Below are positions 18,520-28,540 of a stretch of 64,000 bases of DNA, one piece after another (position 1 is the first letter of the stretch; each line of letters opens with the position of its first letter). The notes under the pieces were generated by a model. That model had not been told where the DNA came from. It worked only from the letters and a program-made list of their open reading frames with translations, and searched no databases. Where the stretch lies: positions 186,001-250,000 of the forward strand of contig NC_026500.1 of NCBI RefSeq assembly GCF_000328475.2, written 5' to 3'. The position numbers and the translations under genes were made by a program. This DNA comes from Mycosarcoma maydis. Lineage: Eukaryota; Basidiomycota; Ustilaginomycetes; Ustilaginales.

Positions 18520-21500
18520 ATGGCTTGCCACTCGCCCAACGCAGCAGCTACCAACACCAGAGCCGGTACGATCCCTGCAGAGCTAGAACACATCTCACCC
18601 TCCGTATCCGAATCTGCATCCGCATCCGCATCCACATCCACATCCACATCCACATCCACATCCACATCCACATCCACATCCGCAGTGGCCCCTTGCACTG
18701 CCGCACAAACCTCTGCATCCCAACTTGCCTCCTGCGTCTCGCTATCTACAAGCTCGACAGCTACAAACACCACCGACGACCTGCACAACCACACTTCTGA
18801 TGCTGCTGCACCCCCGTCTACCCTCGACGCTCCTGCTACGTCTGACGTAGACCCGGAGCTTCGAGCCCCAACTTTGTCAGCTCACAACGCTGACCCATCC
18901 GATTCCACCGACCAGGCTGCCCACAACCCGGCTCCCAGCTCAACTGCTTCGTTGCTGCCTCGTGCCTCCACCACATCCACCATCTCCTCAGCCAGCTCCG
19001 GATCCGCAACCCCCACAAACAGATCTATTTCTACGCGCCCTTCGCAACCCCATGTCGCGCACGCAAGATCCCATCTTTTGGCGGCTTCCGCAAACGCTGC
19101 AACCTTGGGCCCTGCTCGTCGATCCATCAGTCGTCTCGGCGTTCAGCCCTCAAACAACCGCGAGCGCATCGCACGCAACAATGTCGCCGCTTCCGCCTTG
19201 TCATCTTCCTACACTTCAAACGCTGTACCCTCCCTGTTTGGCTTCTACTCACACGATGCCAATCCCACCGCCTATGCCAACTCGGCCGCCTCCTCCACCA
19301 ACTCCACCACCTCGAACGTAGCCCCTCACGTCTGGCAGCCCCCTCCTCGAGACGCCGTCTACCACAACCGTACTGCTTCCAATTCTTCCGCTCCCACTCG
19401 CTCCAGTCACCCCGCATTCGCTTCGCCCATAGCGACGCCCCGAGTCGGGCCTTTGAGCTTCTATCCCTCCACCACTCCGCGTCAACATGCGCGCGTCTCG
19501 TCCAACCTTGGCAACGCATATCGCTCCACAGAAACGCAGCGTACCGGCGCTTTCCATTCCGCTTCGACCACCAACAGCATCGACTCCACCCTCTCGGCTT
19601 CCTCTCTTCCAGCTGAGCAACCCACCTTCGAAGAAACCACGACAATCTCCTTCACTTGGACCATTCGCGATCTGCATCTCCTACGCGAAGAAGTAGAGCA
19701 CTCGCCCCCTCCGTCCGAGGGCGGCAGATCCGTCAGCGCCGGCGCTGGCAAAAGCGACATTTGGACCAATCAGCCCATCTTTGGCGATAACAAGTGGAAG
19801 CTGGAACTCGTTCGCACCACTCGTCCTCTCCCACATCACGCGCAACCCCCCGCGTTCAGTCCACATGGTGCAGTCGACAATGCTGACGACCCGTCCGTGT
19901 CCCCGACTGCCTCGGCTCTCGATCGCGTCCCAGTTGAAACCGATGACTCGAATCCAACGCGCACCACCATCACCATCCTCTCGGTATACTTGACCGCCCT
20001 TGTCTTGGACTACACCCATGCCAATGTTGAAATCCCCGCTTCCATCATGGTAGCTCTGCGACCCATTCGTGCTGCTGTCGTGAGACGAGGCTCCCAGACC
20101 GGTGGCTATCTGTGGCAACGCTTCTACGACTACACTTTCCAAAAAGAGGCTGACCTCTTCACCTGCCATGACCTGCCTAGTGTATCCGACATGCTTCAGG
20201 ACACCAACGTCGCGCGTGATGACGCCATTGCTCTCACCATTCAGCTCGGTCTGGGTCCAGGTCACACACGCGCCCTCTTCAGTCAGCCCGACCATCCCGC
20301 TGCCCTCCATGCCCCTGTCGAGGTCGCAGGTCACCACATTGTTCCTAGAGCCATCCTCAACTCGCTTCATGGTCTGCTCGATGACGCCAATACTGGCGAC
20401 GTCCGTATCTTGGTACGCGAAAGAGGCATCCTGCTCCCGGATTTGTCCGATGACGCCTCGATATCCGACCACGGTCACCATGACGGTACAGTTGCCGATA
20501 GCCTTGGTCGCATCGTGCCATTTCCGATCGGATCCACTTGTCCCGCTGCTCCTGCTTCCACCGAAAGCTCCGAAGCGGCCACCATGACTGGCATCGACGA
20601 CGATCAAGACCGCATCTTTGTGCGTGACCGTGTGCTGTGGGCACACGCCAGCGTGCTCAAGAATCGCAGTGACTATTTCGATATCATGCTCCACTCTGAT
20701 TTCAGCGAGGGCATCAGCCGCAATTACGGTTCAGTCGACACGAGCTTCGGCCCCGCTCGCAATGTTCGCACACTCCAGATCTCGGACGCCGACTTTGTCA
20801 CGGCATACTGGTTCCTGCGCTACCTTTACACTGATGACATACACTTTGCCGACAAGCAAGATGTGCGTAGCGCTGTGCTCGACGAAGAATGGACCAAGGG
20901 TGCTGACCTCGGCTACCTGACAACTGGCTCCACCAGCGGCGATGCTGCTCCCGCTGTAGATTTGCGCAAGAGCATGCTTGTTGACTGGACACCCATCTCG
21001 CAGCTCAAGCACTACGACGATTTCAATGTGGACGGAATGGGCTACGCCATGGCTGCTGGCACAGCAACAGGCGCTCGGAGCGAGCTCTCGGGCTCGTTTG
21101 TTCTGCAAGGACCGCCCACCTCAAAGACTGCTGCAACGTCGGGGTCGCTACGACAGAGGACAAGCGCAGCCGGTCTCGGTGATGGCTCGAGCGCTAGCGC
21201 CAGCGTCTTGGCAGGAGGTGGCAACGGTGTTGGAGCTCGGACGCTATCAGCACCAAACTCGCCTTCTGGCACGACGGTAAGCGGCGCTGGACAGCATCGT
21301 TCTGCGGATGAAGCCAGTCGCGTGGCGGGTCGCGCCGTGTGCAACGTCTCAGCTCCACTTGACCAGCACGACCATCCGTGCGCGGAGCCAGGACCGGCTT
21401 CGGCGCTTTCGATCTTCAAGCTCGCGCATCGGTACAACATGTACGAGCTTATGAGACTCGCTTCGCTGCACATGGTGGCTACACTCACCCCGCAGTCGGC

Positions 21501-21714
21501 GTTCCCGATGCTGCTCGCCACTTGCATGTACACGGAATTGCACGCTCGCATCAAGACGTACGTCTACCAGCATTGGCACCTCGTCTCGCACACGCACGAG
21601 TTCGAACAGTGCTGTGACGAGGTGTGCATGGGCATGTGGGGGGCTGATGCGGGCAAGACGATGCGTGCGTTTGTCACAAGCTTGGTTTCGCCGCTGCGCG
21701 CGGCTGCGAGCTGA
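18520..21714 (+). CDS. Large MATH-like/BTB (POZ) domain protein
   Basis: A single exon of 1064 aa from ATG 18520; the frame continues further 5' only through TTG. Residues 1 to about 370 are Ser/Thr/Ala-rich and low-complexity, including a (Ser-Ala/Thr) run coded by a hexamer repeat. About 375-560 resembles a diverged MATH domain (ISFTWTIRDLHLL, FGDNKWKLELV, then LDYTHANVEIPASI). The BTB fold starts near 696 (DRIFVRDRVLWAHASVLKNR, YFDIMLHSDFSEG) and is broken by an acidic and Gly/Ser-rich insert before a conserved C-terminal part (ALSIFKLAHRYNMYELMRLA) near 965. MATH-BTB proteins act as substrate adaptors for cullin-3 ubiquitin ligases; that role is inferred. No start-adjacent signal peptide or membrane segment is seen. 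Confidence 0.8.
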   Translation: MACHSPNAAATNTRAGTIPAELEHISPSVSESASASASTSTSTSTSTSTSTSTSAVAPCTAAQTSASQLASCVSLSTSSTATNTTDDLHNHTSDAAAPPSTLDAPATSDVDPELRAPTLSAHNADPSDSTDQAAHNPAPSSTASLLPRASTTSTISSASSGSATPTNRSISTRPSQPHVAHARSHLLAASANAATLGPARRSISRLGVQPSNNRERIARNNVAASALSSSYTSNAVPSLFGFYSHDANPTAYANSAASSTNSTTSNVAPHVWQPPPRDAVYHNRTASNSSAPTRSSHPAFASPIATPRVGPLSFYPSTTPRQHARVSSNLGNAYRSTETQRTGAFHSASTTNSIDSTLSASSLPAEQPTFEETTTISFTWTIRDLHLLREEVEHSPPPSEGGRSVSAGAGKSDIWTNQPIFGDNKWKLELVRTTRPLPHHAQPPAFSPHGAVDNADDPSVSPTASALDRVPVETDDSNPTRTTITILSVYLTALVLDYTHANVEIPASIMVALRPIRAAVVRRGSQTGGYLWQRFYDYTFQKEADLFTCHDLPSVSDMLQDTNVARDDAIALTIQLGLGPGHTRALFSQPDHPAALHAPVEVAGHHIVPRAILNSLHGLLDDANTGDVRILVRERGILLPDLSDDASISDHGHHDGTVADSLGRIVPFPIGSTCPAAPASTESSEAATMTGIDDDQDRIFVRDRVLWAHASVLKNRSDYFDIMLHSDFSEGISRNYGSVDTSFGPARNVRTLQISDADFVTAYWFLRYLYTDDIHFADKQDVRSAVLDEEWTKGADLGYLTTGSTSGDAAPAVDLRKSMLVDWTPISQLKHYDDFNVDGMGYAMAAGTATGARSELSGSFVLQGPPTSKTAATSGSLRQRTSAAGLGDGSSASASVLAGGGNGVGARTLSAPNSPSGTTVSGAGQHRSADEASRVAGRAVCNVSAPLDQHDHPCAEPGPASALSIFKLAHRYNMYELMRLASLHMVATLTPQSAFPMLLATCMYTELHARIKTYVYQHWHLVSHTHEFEQCCDEVCMGMWGADAGKTMRAFVTSLVSPLRAAAS
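18612..18681 (+). repeat. In-frame hexamer microsatellite (ATCCAC/ATCCGC)
   Basis: About 11 copies of a 6-bp unit within the BTB gene encode a Ser-Ala then Ser-Thr run. Copy-number change would lengthen or shorten the protein without a frameshift. Confidence 0.85.
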
Positions 21715-21888
21715 GGTTGGACATAAGTGTTAGCTTGACTCGAATACAAACAGGGTCGGATTCTCTTTGGTGCTCGACCGTGATGCTGTGCGAGGGGTCT
21801 AGTTACAAAGTGTTTTCGGGATCCGCCTTTTCTGAAACACTCTCTCTGTGTGATGGCGCTTAGAGGTGCGCTGTAGGATGTGATGAGA

Positions 21889-22920
21889 TCAGTTGGATTT
21901 TTTCTGAGCTTCGGAGACGAGATGATAATCCTCTGGGTTCTCGCCCGTGGTGCCGTTCTGTCTCAAGCGCTTCTCCTGCTTGTCTACGTTGCTGTTGACG
22001 CTCTGCCAGCTGTTTGCGGTGCCGACGAATTTGCTGAAGAAACCAGCTACGCCAGCCATGCTCGCCTCGTCGTTGTTGACGCTGGCGGCGGTGTCGGTTC
22101 TCTGACGTTCGGCGTCCATGTTTCTCAACTCATCGAGCATCAACTGCCTAACTTTTTCAGTGAGCTCGTTTGCGTCAGCAGCGGTGAGGTGTTTTGTTGG
22201 AATCGGCGCAAGCACTTTGATCCTGATCGTGCCGGATTCGAATCTGGACCGCGAGTCGAAGAGCCGGTTATAGTTTTCGCATACCACGGGCACGACGGGG
22301 ACGCCTGCTTGAATGGCAAGGTGGAAAGCTCCCTTCTTGAACGGCAACAGATCCGGTGTTGCTAGACCCGACCTGGTTCCTTCGGGAAAAATCCAGAGGG
22401 AAAGCTTCTTGTTGTTCATCGTCTCGCCCACTTGCTGGAAAGCCTTGATGCTATCCTTCAAGTTTTTACGATTGATAAACACTGCTCCGGACAGAGACAT
22501 GAACTGACCCAACAACGGCGCAAATTGCAGCTCTTTTTTAGCCATAATCGATGCATTTCCCGGGAAGATGCGGCCGAGATAGAGGATGTCCATCGCGGTT
22601 TGGTGGTTGCCGACCACAACAGCGGGACGAGCGGCTTGGAAGTGTTCTTCGCCCTCGACGATGAAGCGGATGCCAACGAGCGGGGAAGTGAGACGCCAGA
22701 AGGAGCGTGCGACGACTTTGTTGATATTTAGACGTTGGCCTGGGACGAGAGAGAGCAAGATCGAGACAAAGATGCCCCAGACCGAGCAGATGCCGAGGCC
22801 AGCAATGTAGATGATTGAGTTCAGGTAGAAGCGCAGCTTCTGCGAACGAGGCGAGATGAGCGCCAGCAGAAGCAGCGCTCCTGCTGTGAGCGTCGAGAAC
22901 GATTTCGAAAGCACCGCCAT
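21889..22920 (-). CDS. SLC1: 1-acyl-sn-glycerol-3-phosphate acyltransferase (SLC1/PlsC family)
   Basis: ATG 22920 (MAVLSKSF) gives 343 aa; the open frame upstream of it has no family match. The enzyme acylates lysophosphatidic acid to phosphatidic acid in glycerolipid synthesis, normally at the ER or lipid droplets. Two hydrophobic segments occupy about residues 10-55. The acyltransferase motifs are NHQTAMD (HX4D, His106/Asp111), FINRKNLKDS, the acyl-acceptor motif FPEGTRS (about 178-184), and PVVPVVCENY. The length and layout match yeast Slc1. The C-terminal 70 residues are hydrophilic and variable. The gene is convergent with the BTB gene, with 174 bp between stop codons. Confidence 0.92.
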   Translation of the reverse strand: MAVLSKSFSTLTAGALLLLALISPRSQKLRFYLNSIIYIAGLGICSVWGIFVSILLSLVPGQRLNINKVVARSFWRLTSPLVGIRFIVEGEEHFQAARPAVVVGNHQTAMDILYLGRIFPGNASIMAKKELQFAPLLGQFMSLSGAVFINRKNLKDSIKAFQQVGETMNNKKLSLWIFPEGTRSGLATPDLLPFKKGAFHLAIQAGVPVVPVVCENYNRLFDSRSRFESGTIRIKVLAPIPTKHLTAADANELTEKVRQLMLDELRNMDAERQRTDTAASVNNDEASMAGVAGFFSKFVGTANSWQSVNSNVDKQEKRLRQNGTTGENPEDYHLVSEAQKKSN

Positions 22921-24034
22921 GGTGAGTGTCAATGGAAGTGTGACGATCTGAACAAGCAACGAGCACGGATGCAAGGTCGTATGAGACGCACGTCGGGACA
23001 TCAAGACCGGACAACGGCGTTTGTCAATGTGGCTATACACTGCAGAGCTGACTCTCCAGCGAATGATTCCGACGCAATCTGATGCAATGCGTAGTGGCGC
23101 TTGCAATGGGTTGGATGGTGACGGTGCAGATAGCGAGTAAAGCACAAAATGCGCTTGCGATCGATGCCGGTTGTTGCCTCGGGCGCTGACGCTCGCACAC
23201 CCACGCTCCGTGGCTCACGACTGTGTTTCGCGGCGTGTGAAATGCTCAAACATCCCAAAAAATTTCCATCAATCGTCAATCGAGAATCGTGTAGGTTATC
23301 GTGAATCGTGAATCCATCCGTCGATACTCGTGACTCTCACCAACGCACAGACGCTTCTGGTTGCACAAGTGCCCGCTTCTCGCACCAACCCAAGAACCGC
23401 ATCGTTACGCGCGCGCTCGCGTATCGCTCGACTCGTAACTCACAGACAACTCGCTCGTCGTGATTTTCGCTCGCTAAGTCGTGAATGAAGTGAGTCACGA
23501 GTGCTAATATCCCAACTTTCCACGCACAACGACAGAATCATGCACGGTGCACGATGCGCATCACGTTTCACCATTCGTCCGTTCTTGCACCATCCTGAGC
23601 ACATCTTGTATCCGTGCAAAGATGCGTTGCAAATCGGATCCATGTGTGGGTGACGTAAGGCTCTCGCACGCACCAAACTGATGCTGACGGTCATCGTTGT
23701 TAGGTCATGTCGTTCAGGGTGATGTTCGCCACCCCACGCATCACGGGACTTGGCAGGGATTGATTCACGATCGTGATTTGAATTGTGAATAAGAATTCAC
23801 GATTGTGATAAAATATTGTGAATTGAATCGAATTGGATCGGATCGCAAACACGCTGTAACAGCTCGAAAAGCGCAACATGGAGTTCTACAAGATAAAGTA
23901 AGTTATTCGTGATTCGTGATTCGTGGTTCGTGATTGCCTGCCATGCTGTGTGACAAAAGCTTACAACACCGCAGCCTGCGGTGCCGATGGCTTTACCTTG
24001 TCATGCATCTCGATGGCGAGCGTTTCTGCCGTGT
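22921..24034. other. Intergenic region with AATCGTGAAT and AGTCACGAGT motifs
   Basis: No gene supported. Motif copies sit near 23.29-23.33 kb (AATCGTGAAT, ACTCGTGACT), at about 23.49 kb (AGTCACGAGT) and at 23.76-23.93 kb as chained ATTCGTG units. The rest is unremarkable. Confidence 0.5.
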
Positions 24035-25507
24035 CTATGCACTCGTCGGGGCAGCAGCGATGCTGGGTAGCCTGAGCAGTCGCTGTACGTCCTTGTCCTC
24101 GCGCGTCTCGTGCTCCTCGGCCGTGGCTTTTTCCTTCTGCCTCTGCTTCCACTCTTGCTCCAACGCTTTTTGGCTCAGCGTTCGACTAGCGATGACGAGT
24201 TTCCACCATTTCAGGTACACCTCCTTGGCGGCGGTCTGTTGCTGATTCGTCCACCTCTCGGTGCGGATGATGGCTTGGATGCGCGAGTAGAATTCACCCT
24301 CGGGTAGTTTGGCAAAGCTGCTGCCGTCCATGCCAGCCAGCACTTGGACGGCGTCCTCGGAGGTGAGCAGAGGTGAAGCATATTTGGTGAGCCATTCAGC
24401 AAGACGTTGGTTGGACCAGAAAAACACATTTCTGCCCTGAGGATCCGGTTGGAGTTGGATGCGAGCATGCGGCGCGGCCACGAGCGCGGAAGCGTATCGG
24501 AGCGTGTTGAGCGTAGCGGCGACGTCTACGACGTCGGGCGATGCGGTGGCGATGAGCAGCGTGTGCGTCGGCTGTCTCGAGTAGAGATCAAACGCCTCCT
24601 TGAGCGCTAGAGTGAGCTTGCTGCTTCGGAACGGAATGTGCGGTACGGGCGCTGCGCCCGAACCGATGGCGGGAGGTGTCGGAGACGTTCGTGCGCGTAT
24701 ACAGCTCTTCAACGTCATCAAGCTCGTATTGATCGCCACAGTCTCGGCCATCCTCTGCGCGCTATCCACATCGCCGCCGCAAGCACGAGCACCAGAGGCA
24801 GAGTGATCCGCTGCCCTTTCGCTTCCCGCCAAATCCACCAGTTGCAGCACGCCCGGTGTAGCGTTTTTGTCCTTGTTCGGTTGACAGATGATCCGAATCA
24901 AGGCATGACTACGTGAACTCTGCGGATTCTTTTCCGTGCCTCGAGTCATCCGTTGCGACCATGCACTTTCCACCTCTTCCAACATGCTCTCGGCACTCCT
25001 GATCGGTTTCGTCGTAGCTTTGGCAAAAGTGCTCGATCCTGCAATGTTCTCGGCGATCAGAACACGCGTGTTGGTGCGATCGAACAGATCGTTGACCTTG
25101 CTCTTGCCGTAGATCTCGATCGCCTGCAACGTCACATGGCATTTCGCCTGATTCTGGCGAAAGAGAGACGCGATGGCCAGTCGTGAACATTCGGAAAGCG
25201 TGTGCGTCTTGCCCGAACCAGTCTGACCGTAAGCGAGAACGGTCGCGTAGCCTCCGCAGAGGACAAAGGGGATCAGAGAATCGACGTGCGACGAGTACAG
25301 GTCGGATGTGGAGGACGAAGCGAGAAAGCAGCCGTCCGAGCTGAACGTGTGCGCCGTATGGGTGGAGGATGTGTGGACATTGGTGCGTGGCTCCAGGACG
25401 GTGGTGAGCGTATGCGCGGAATCGGTGCTGATCAGAGGTGGCGTTGACGGTGAAGTTGGCAAGAATGAGGGTCGAATCCTGAAAAGCACGGTGAAATCTC
25501 GTTCCAT
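24035..25507 (-). CDS. Short kinesin-family motor protein
   Basis: A single exon of 490 aa from ATG 25507 (MERDFTVLFRIRPS). The motor core fills residues 1 to about 345: P-loop GQTGSGKTHT (94-103), switch I NPQSSRSHALIRI, switch II LVDLAGSE (near 223), and the microtubule-side signature HIPFRSSKLTLALKEAF. The first loops are shorter than in most kinesins. The tail (about 370-490) is small and Trp-rich, with a possible SAM-like helical bundle (NQRLAEWLTKYASPLLTSED) and a basic coiled segment near the end (EWKQRQKEKATAEEHE). No long coiled coil exists, so it may not be a classical dimeric transporter. The motor core shows it is an ATP-driven microtubule protein; subfamily not assigned (kinesin-13-like or a fungus-specific group). 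Confidence 0.85.
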   Translation of the reverse strand: MERDFTVLFRIRPSFLPTSPSTPPLISTDSAHTLTTVLEPRTNVHTSSTHTAHTFSSDGCFLASSSTSDLYSSHVDSLIPFVLCGGYATVLAYGQTGSGKTHTLSECSRLAIASLFRQNQAKCHVTLQAIEIYGKSKVNDLFDRTNTRVLIAENIAGSSTFAKATTKPIRSAESMLEEVESAWSQRMTRGTEKNPQSSRSHALIRIICQPNKDKNATPGVLQLVDLAGSERAADHSASGARACGGDVDSAQRMAETVAINTSLMTLKSCIRARTSPTPPAIGSGAAPVPHIPFRSSKLTLALKEAFDLYSRQPTHTLLIATASPDVVDVAATLNTLRYASALVAAPHARIQLQPDPQGRNVFFWSNQRLAEWLTKYASPLLTSEDAVQVLAGMDGSSFAKLPEGEFYSRIQAIIRTERWTNQQQTAAKEVYLKWWKLVIASRTLSQKALEQEWKQRQKEKATAEEHETREDKDVQRLLRLPSIAAAPTSA

Positions 25508-26609
25508 GGTATCGTCGATTGTACGGGTTGAGCATGTAGGTCTGCAAAGCGATCGAGCGGGTGTGGACAAGAGGATGTTGAAACAAACGCGTCAGGTCGA
25601 TCGTGTCGCACCAAGTCAAAAGTGTTGGTTGAAAGTCACACTCACGACTTTGGTGAGTCTGTGAGTGTTGGTCTCTGAGAGTCACGAGTGTGTTCAGGGT
25701 GCATAGCGCTCTGCACATGATTCACGATTCAAGGTTGTGCCGTATCGCTTGGCATGCGTGATTCTTGATTGCCTCTTCCGACCCGCCGTCACCCTCCCAC
25801 GCCGTTGAGTCCACTACAATCACGAATGATATTCACAATTAATCACGAATAGTATAACTCACGATTGCACGTTGGATGATTTTCCTCTCCCCCCACGCTG
25901 ATGCACGTTGAGGTGTGAATTTGTTTCCGTTGTTAAGTTGTATTTGCAATTCGTTATCGACCCTATTTTTGGCGGCAAACGGAGAAGACCGACGAATCAT
26001 GAATCAGCCACCAGACGAGAGACTGCAGGATTATGGTATACATTCACAGATTATCAAAGATATTCTCAGACGGCACAATCACAACCACAACCACAACCAC
26101 TACCACGAATGAATTGTGAATCGTGAAATACCTATTCTTAAAGTGATTCCGACGGTTGAGAGTGCGCCGTTTCAAATTTGGATGGAATTCGCGATTATCG
26201 CCTTTGGAAATATGAAGGCTGAACTGCTCTGGTCGTGTCGATAGCGTTGGCCGCCTGTCGAAAACGGCAAGCTCGCTTAGACCCTCCTCGGCTCGCATCG
26301 GCTGGAGCCTGTCCGAAGGCTCGCAACCAGATCTTGTGTCTTGTCCACCACATTGTCCGAGCAGCCGCAGCCAACGTGGCGCACACGAGCGATAATCGTC
26401 ATGAGGGCGGGATAAGCGGCGCGTGGATGCACATACACCCGATACAGCAGCGAGACAAGAACGAGAAGAAAGCATCTCTGCTGGCTTGAGATCCAGTGGA
26501 GCCGCCGACGACGTACAGTATATACATCGACGCAAGGTAGTCGCGTTTACGCTGGCAACCCACATCTGTCTCCCTTGAATAGCCAACCCTTTCACTGGCA
26601 TATGACACA
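25508..26609. other. Divergent intergenic region between kinesin and phosphatase genes
   Basis: No gene supported. It holds AGTCACGAGT at 25680-25689, ATTCACGATT near 25.72 kb, AATCACGAAT copies near 25.82-25.85 kb and a CAACCA microsatellite at about 26.08-26.10 kb. Confidence 0.5.
26516..26525 (+). promoter_or_regulatory. TATA-like box upstream of acid phosphatase gene
   Basis: CAGTATATAC lies about 85 bp before the ATG at 26610. Confidence 0.4.
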
Positions 26610-28001
26610 ATGTTGGGCGGTACCTTCAAGACGAGCTCAGCAGCACTGCTGCTCCTCTGCCAGCTGGTCACATTCTGCGCTGGCTCGGCCATCCCACAAA
26701 GAGCGGTTCGCAGCTCTGACAGCCACGAAAGCTTCGTGCTCGAAAAACACCTCGGCAACCTCTCACCCTACTTTGACGCACCTGTCCCGGACCACCTCTC
26801 GCTCGGCGTCCCCTCAGGTTGCCATGTCTCCCAGGTCTCGCTCATTCACCGACACGGATCGCGTGGACCCATCTCATCCGAAATCGGCACGATCCGAAAC
26901 CTCTCTTACTACCTCAACAACCACACCGCGCTGCTCACCTCTCCTCACTCGAAACCTCCAAGCCAGCTCGCCTTCCTTGCTGAGAACGGAGGGGGCTGGA
27001 GCGCTACCAACCTCAAACAGGATGATCTCAGCACGGTCGGTCGAAGAGAACTCTTTGACCATGGTGTACGCATGAGGCTCGACTACCCGCACCACAACAC
27101 CACGCTCTTCTTGGCAGGTCAGCAGGATCGTGTCGTCGAAAGCGCACAGTGGTTCGCTGCTGGATACCTCGGCAAAGATCACAATGCTACCGGAACGCTC
27201 GATGTGATCAGCGAGAGTTTGGGCGTCAAGAGCTACATCACACCCATGGAGACGTGCAAGAATTGGACGTATTCCTCCGGTGGCGCGCCTGTCAGCAAAT
27301 GGGGTTCGGTCTACCTGCCGCCCATCGCTAACCAGCTCAACGCTCAGGTCAAGTCGGTCTGGCCTGGCTTGAACTTTACCGCGGACAACGTGCATGGTAT
27401 GCTCTGGGCTTGCGCCTACGAGCTCGCCACTCTGGGCTCGGTCAGCAGGTCCAATTGGTGTGGCGTCTTCTCGCCGAATCAGATCAAGCAGTTCGAGTAC
27501 GAGCTGGATCTGTTGATGCGCGGAGCCTTCGGATACGGCCTCCCCAACAACTCAGGCCAAGTCATGGGTTCGTTGTTCATCTCAAACCTTACTGAGCGCC
27601 TCACCAAACCCGAACTGTTCAAAGAGCCCAACGGTCAGCAGAGGACTCTATTCTTCGACTTTGCTCACGACACCACCATCGATCTCATTTTGACCGCCCT
27701 CGGTCTCGCTCACGATAAGAACTACCCCGTAGATGGGCCCATCAACCCAAACAGGAAGTGGAGGACAAGCTACCAGGTCCCCTTCGCCGCTCAGATGGAG
27801 TGGAGGAAGATTTCCTGCGCCAACAACAAGCATATGATCCAGCTTCATCTCAATAAGGCTCCCTTCGATTTGGCCAAGGTCTGCAAGACGGACGAATTTG
27901 GCGGATGTCATCTGGACGATTTTCTCAACGCCGACCAGGTCAACAAGGCGAATGCGGTGCAGGTGGGTGATGACGTCTGGACCGCTGCTTGCGGGCAGTG
28001 A
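26610..28001 (+). CDS. Secreted histidine acid phosphatase (PHO5/phytase superfamily)
   Basis: A single exon of 463 aa. Residues 1-26 form a signal peptide (hydrophobic SAALLLLCQLVTFCAG, then SAIP), so the enzyme is secreted or cell-wall bound. The phosphohistidine motif RHGSRGP is at 81-87 (catalytic His82), and the proton-donor motif FAHDTTID is near 351-358. Several N-glycosylation sites (NLS, NHT, NNT, NAT, NWT) and multiple Cys fit an extracellular histidine phosphatase clade-2 enzyme that hydrolyses phosphate monoesters, possibly phytate. Length matches the family. Phosphate-regulated expression is typical of the family but no clear operator was identified. Confidence 0.9.
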   Translation: MLGGTFKTSSAALLLLCQLVTFCAGSAIPQRAVRSSDSHESFVLEKHLGNLSPYFDAPVPDHLSLGVPSGCHVSQVSLIHRHGSRGPISSEIGTIRNLSYYLNNHTALLTSPHSKPPSQLAFLAENGGGWSATNLKQDDLSTVGRRELFDHGVRMRLDYPHHNTTLFLAGQQDRVVESAQWFAAGYLGKDHNATGTLDVISESLGVKSYITPMETCKNWTYSSGGAPVSKWGSVYLPPIANQLNAQVKSVWPGLNFTADNVHGMLWACAYELATLGSVSRSNWCGVFSPNQIKQFEYELDLLMRGAFGYGLPNNSGQVMGSLFISNLTERLTKPELFKEPNGQQRTLFFDFAHDTTIDLILTALGLAHDKNYPVDGPINPNRKWRTSYQVPFAAQMEWRKISCANNKHMIQLHLNKAPFDLAKVCKTDEFGGCHLDDFLNADQVNKANAVQVGDDVWTAACGQ

Positions 28002-28189
28002 AGCTGAGACCTCAAATCGAATCGTCTGAACACGGAAAGCACGAACCTGTCATTAGAAATCTTGAATCAATTGACCCACGTGAATCTCCTCAGAGTGTCC
28101 CTACGGGGAGAGCACGCGTAAGTCGCAAGAGCAAGGCATGTGCGTGAAGCACGAAGCACGAGGCGTGAAGTCACAGTCGCGAGTACCAT

Positions 28190-28535
28190 ACTTTATAATA
28201 TAATACATATTTTATTTTAAATATTCTTATTCAACTGATACACATAAATTTTATATTAGTACTAATACTAAGCTTTTTACCTCCTCTATCTATATTAATA
28301 TATATTGTGAGTGATAGGACTTGAACCTACACAGTCTAAGACTACCGACTCCTAAGGTCGACTTGGCTACCAATTTCAACACACTCACATTTTATTTATG
28401 CATATACCTATACAACTAATATATACTGTATAAATTAGGGTCTTATTTAAAGATTATTTACAGATGTCTTATAAAAAAAGGGCATACTTAGCTAAATTGG
28501 TAAACCGCCTAAGGCCAAATGTGCAGTCTAACATT
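28190..28535. other. Nuclear insertion of mitochondrial DNA (NUMT)
   Basis: About 345 bp of very AT-rich sequence, unlike anything around it, contain a complete organelle-type tRNA-Leu and a second tRNA-like piece. Both edges are abrupt: on the left the text changes after AGTCGCGAGTACC, and on the right it changes back at GGGGTCCGACTCACG. Base composition and tRNAs show mitochondrial origin; the exact ends are estimates. Confidence 0.85.
28307..28388 (-). tRNA. Mitochondrial-type tRNA-Leu(UAG) within the NUMT
   Basis: The minus strand folds into a full 82-nt cloverleaf. The acceptor stem is GTGAGTG/CACTCAC, the D-arm TTG/CAA holds AAATTGGTAG, the anticodon stem TCGAC/GTCGG has loop CTTAGGA (anticodon UAG), the long variable arm AGTC/GACT is typical of Leu, and the T-arm GTAGG/CCTAT has loop TTCAAGT. 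All seven acceptor pairs are intact. In the nucleus it is probably not a functional tRNA gene, but it has not decayed. Confidence 0.85.
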
Positions 28536-28540
28536 TCAAA
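28480..28540 (+). pseudogene. Partial organelle tRNA-like sequence
   Basis: GGGCATACTTAGCTAAATTG followed by GTAAACCGCC looks like the 5' half of an organelle tRNA (acceptor strand and D-arm). I cannot close an acceptor stem or a T-arm downstream, so it is probably cut by the insertion edge. Confidence 0.4.

Noticed and set aside
19681..20694. 337-codon minus-strand frame opposite the BTB gene
   Set aside because: Antisense shadow; no recognisable family.
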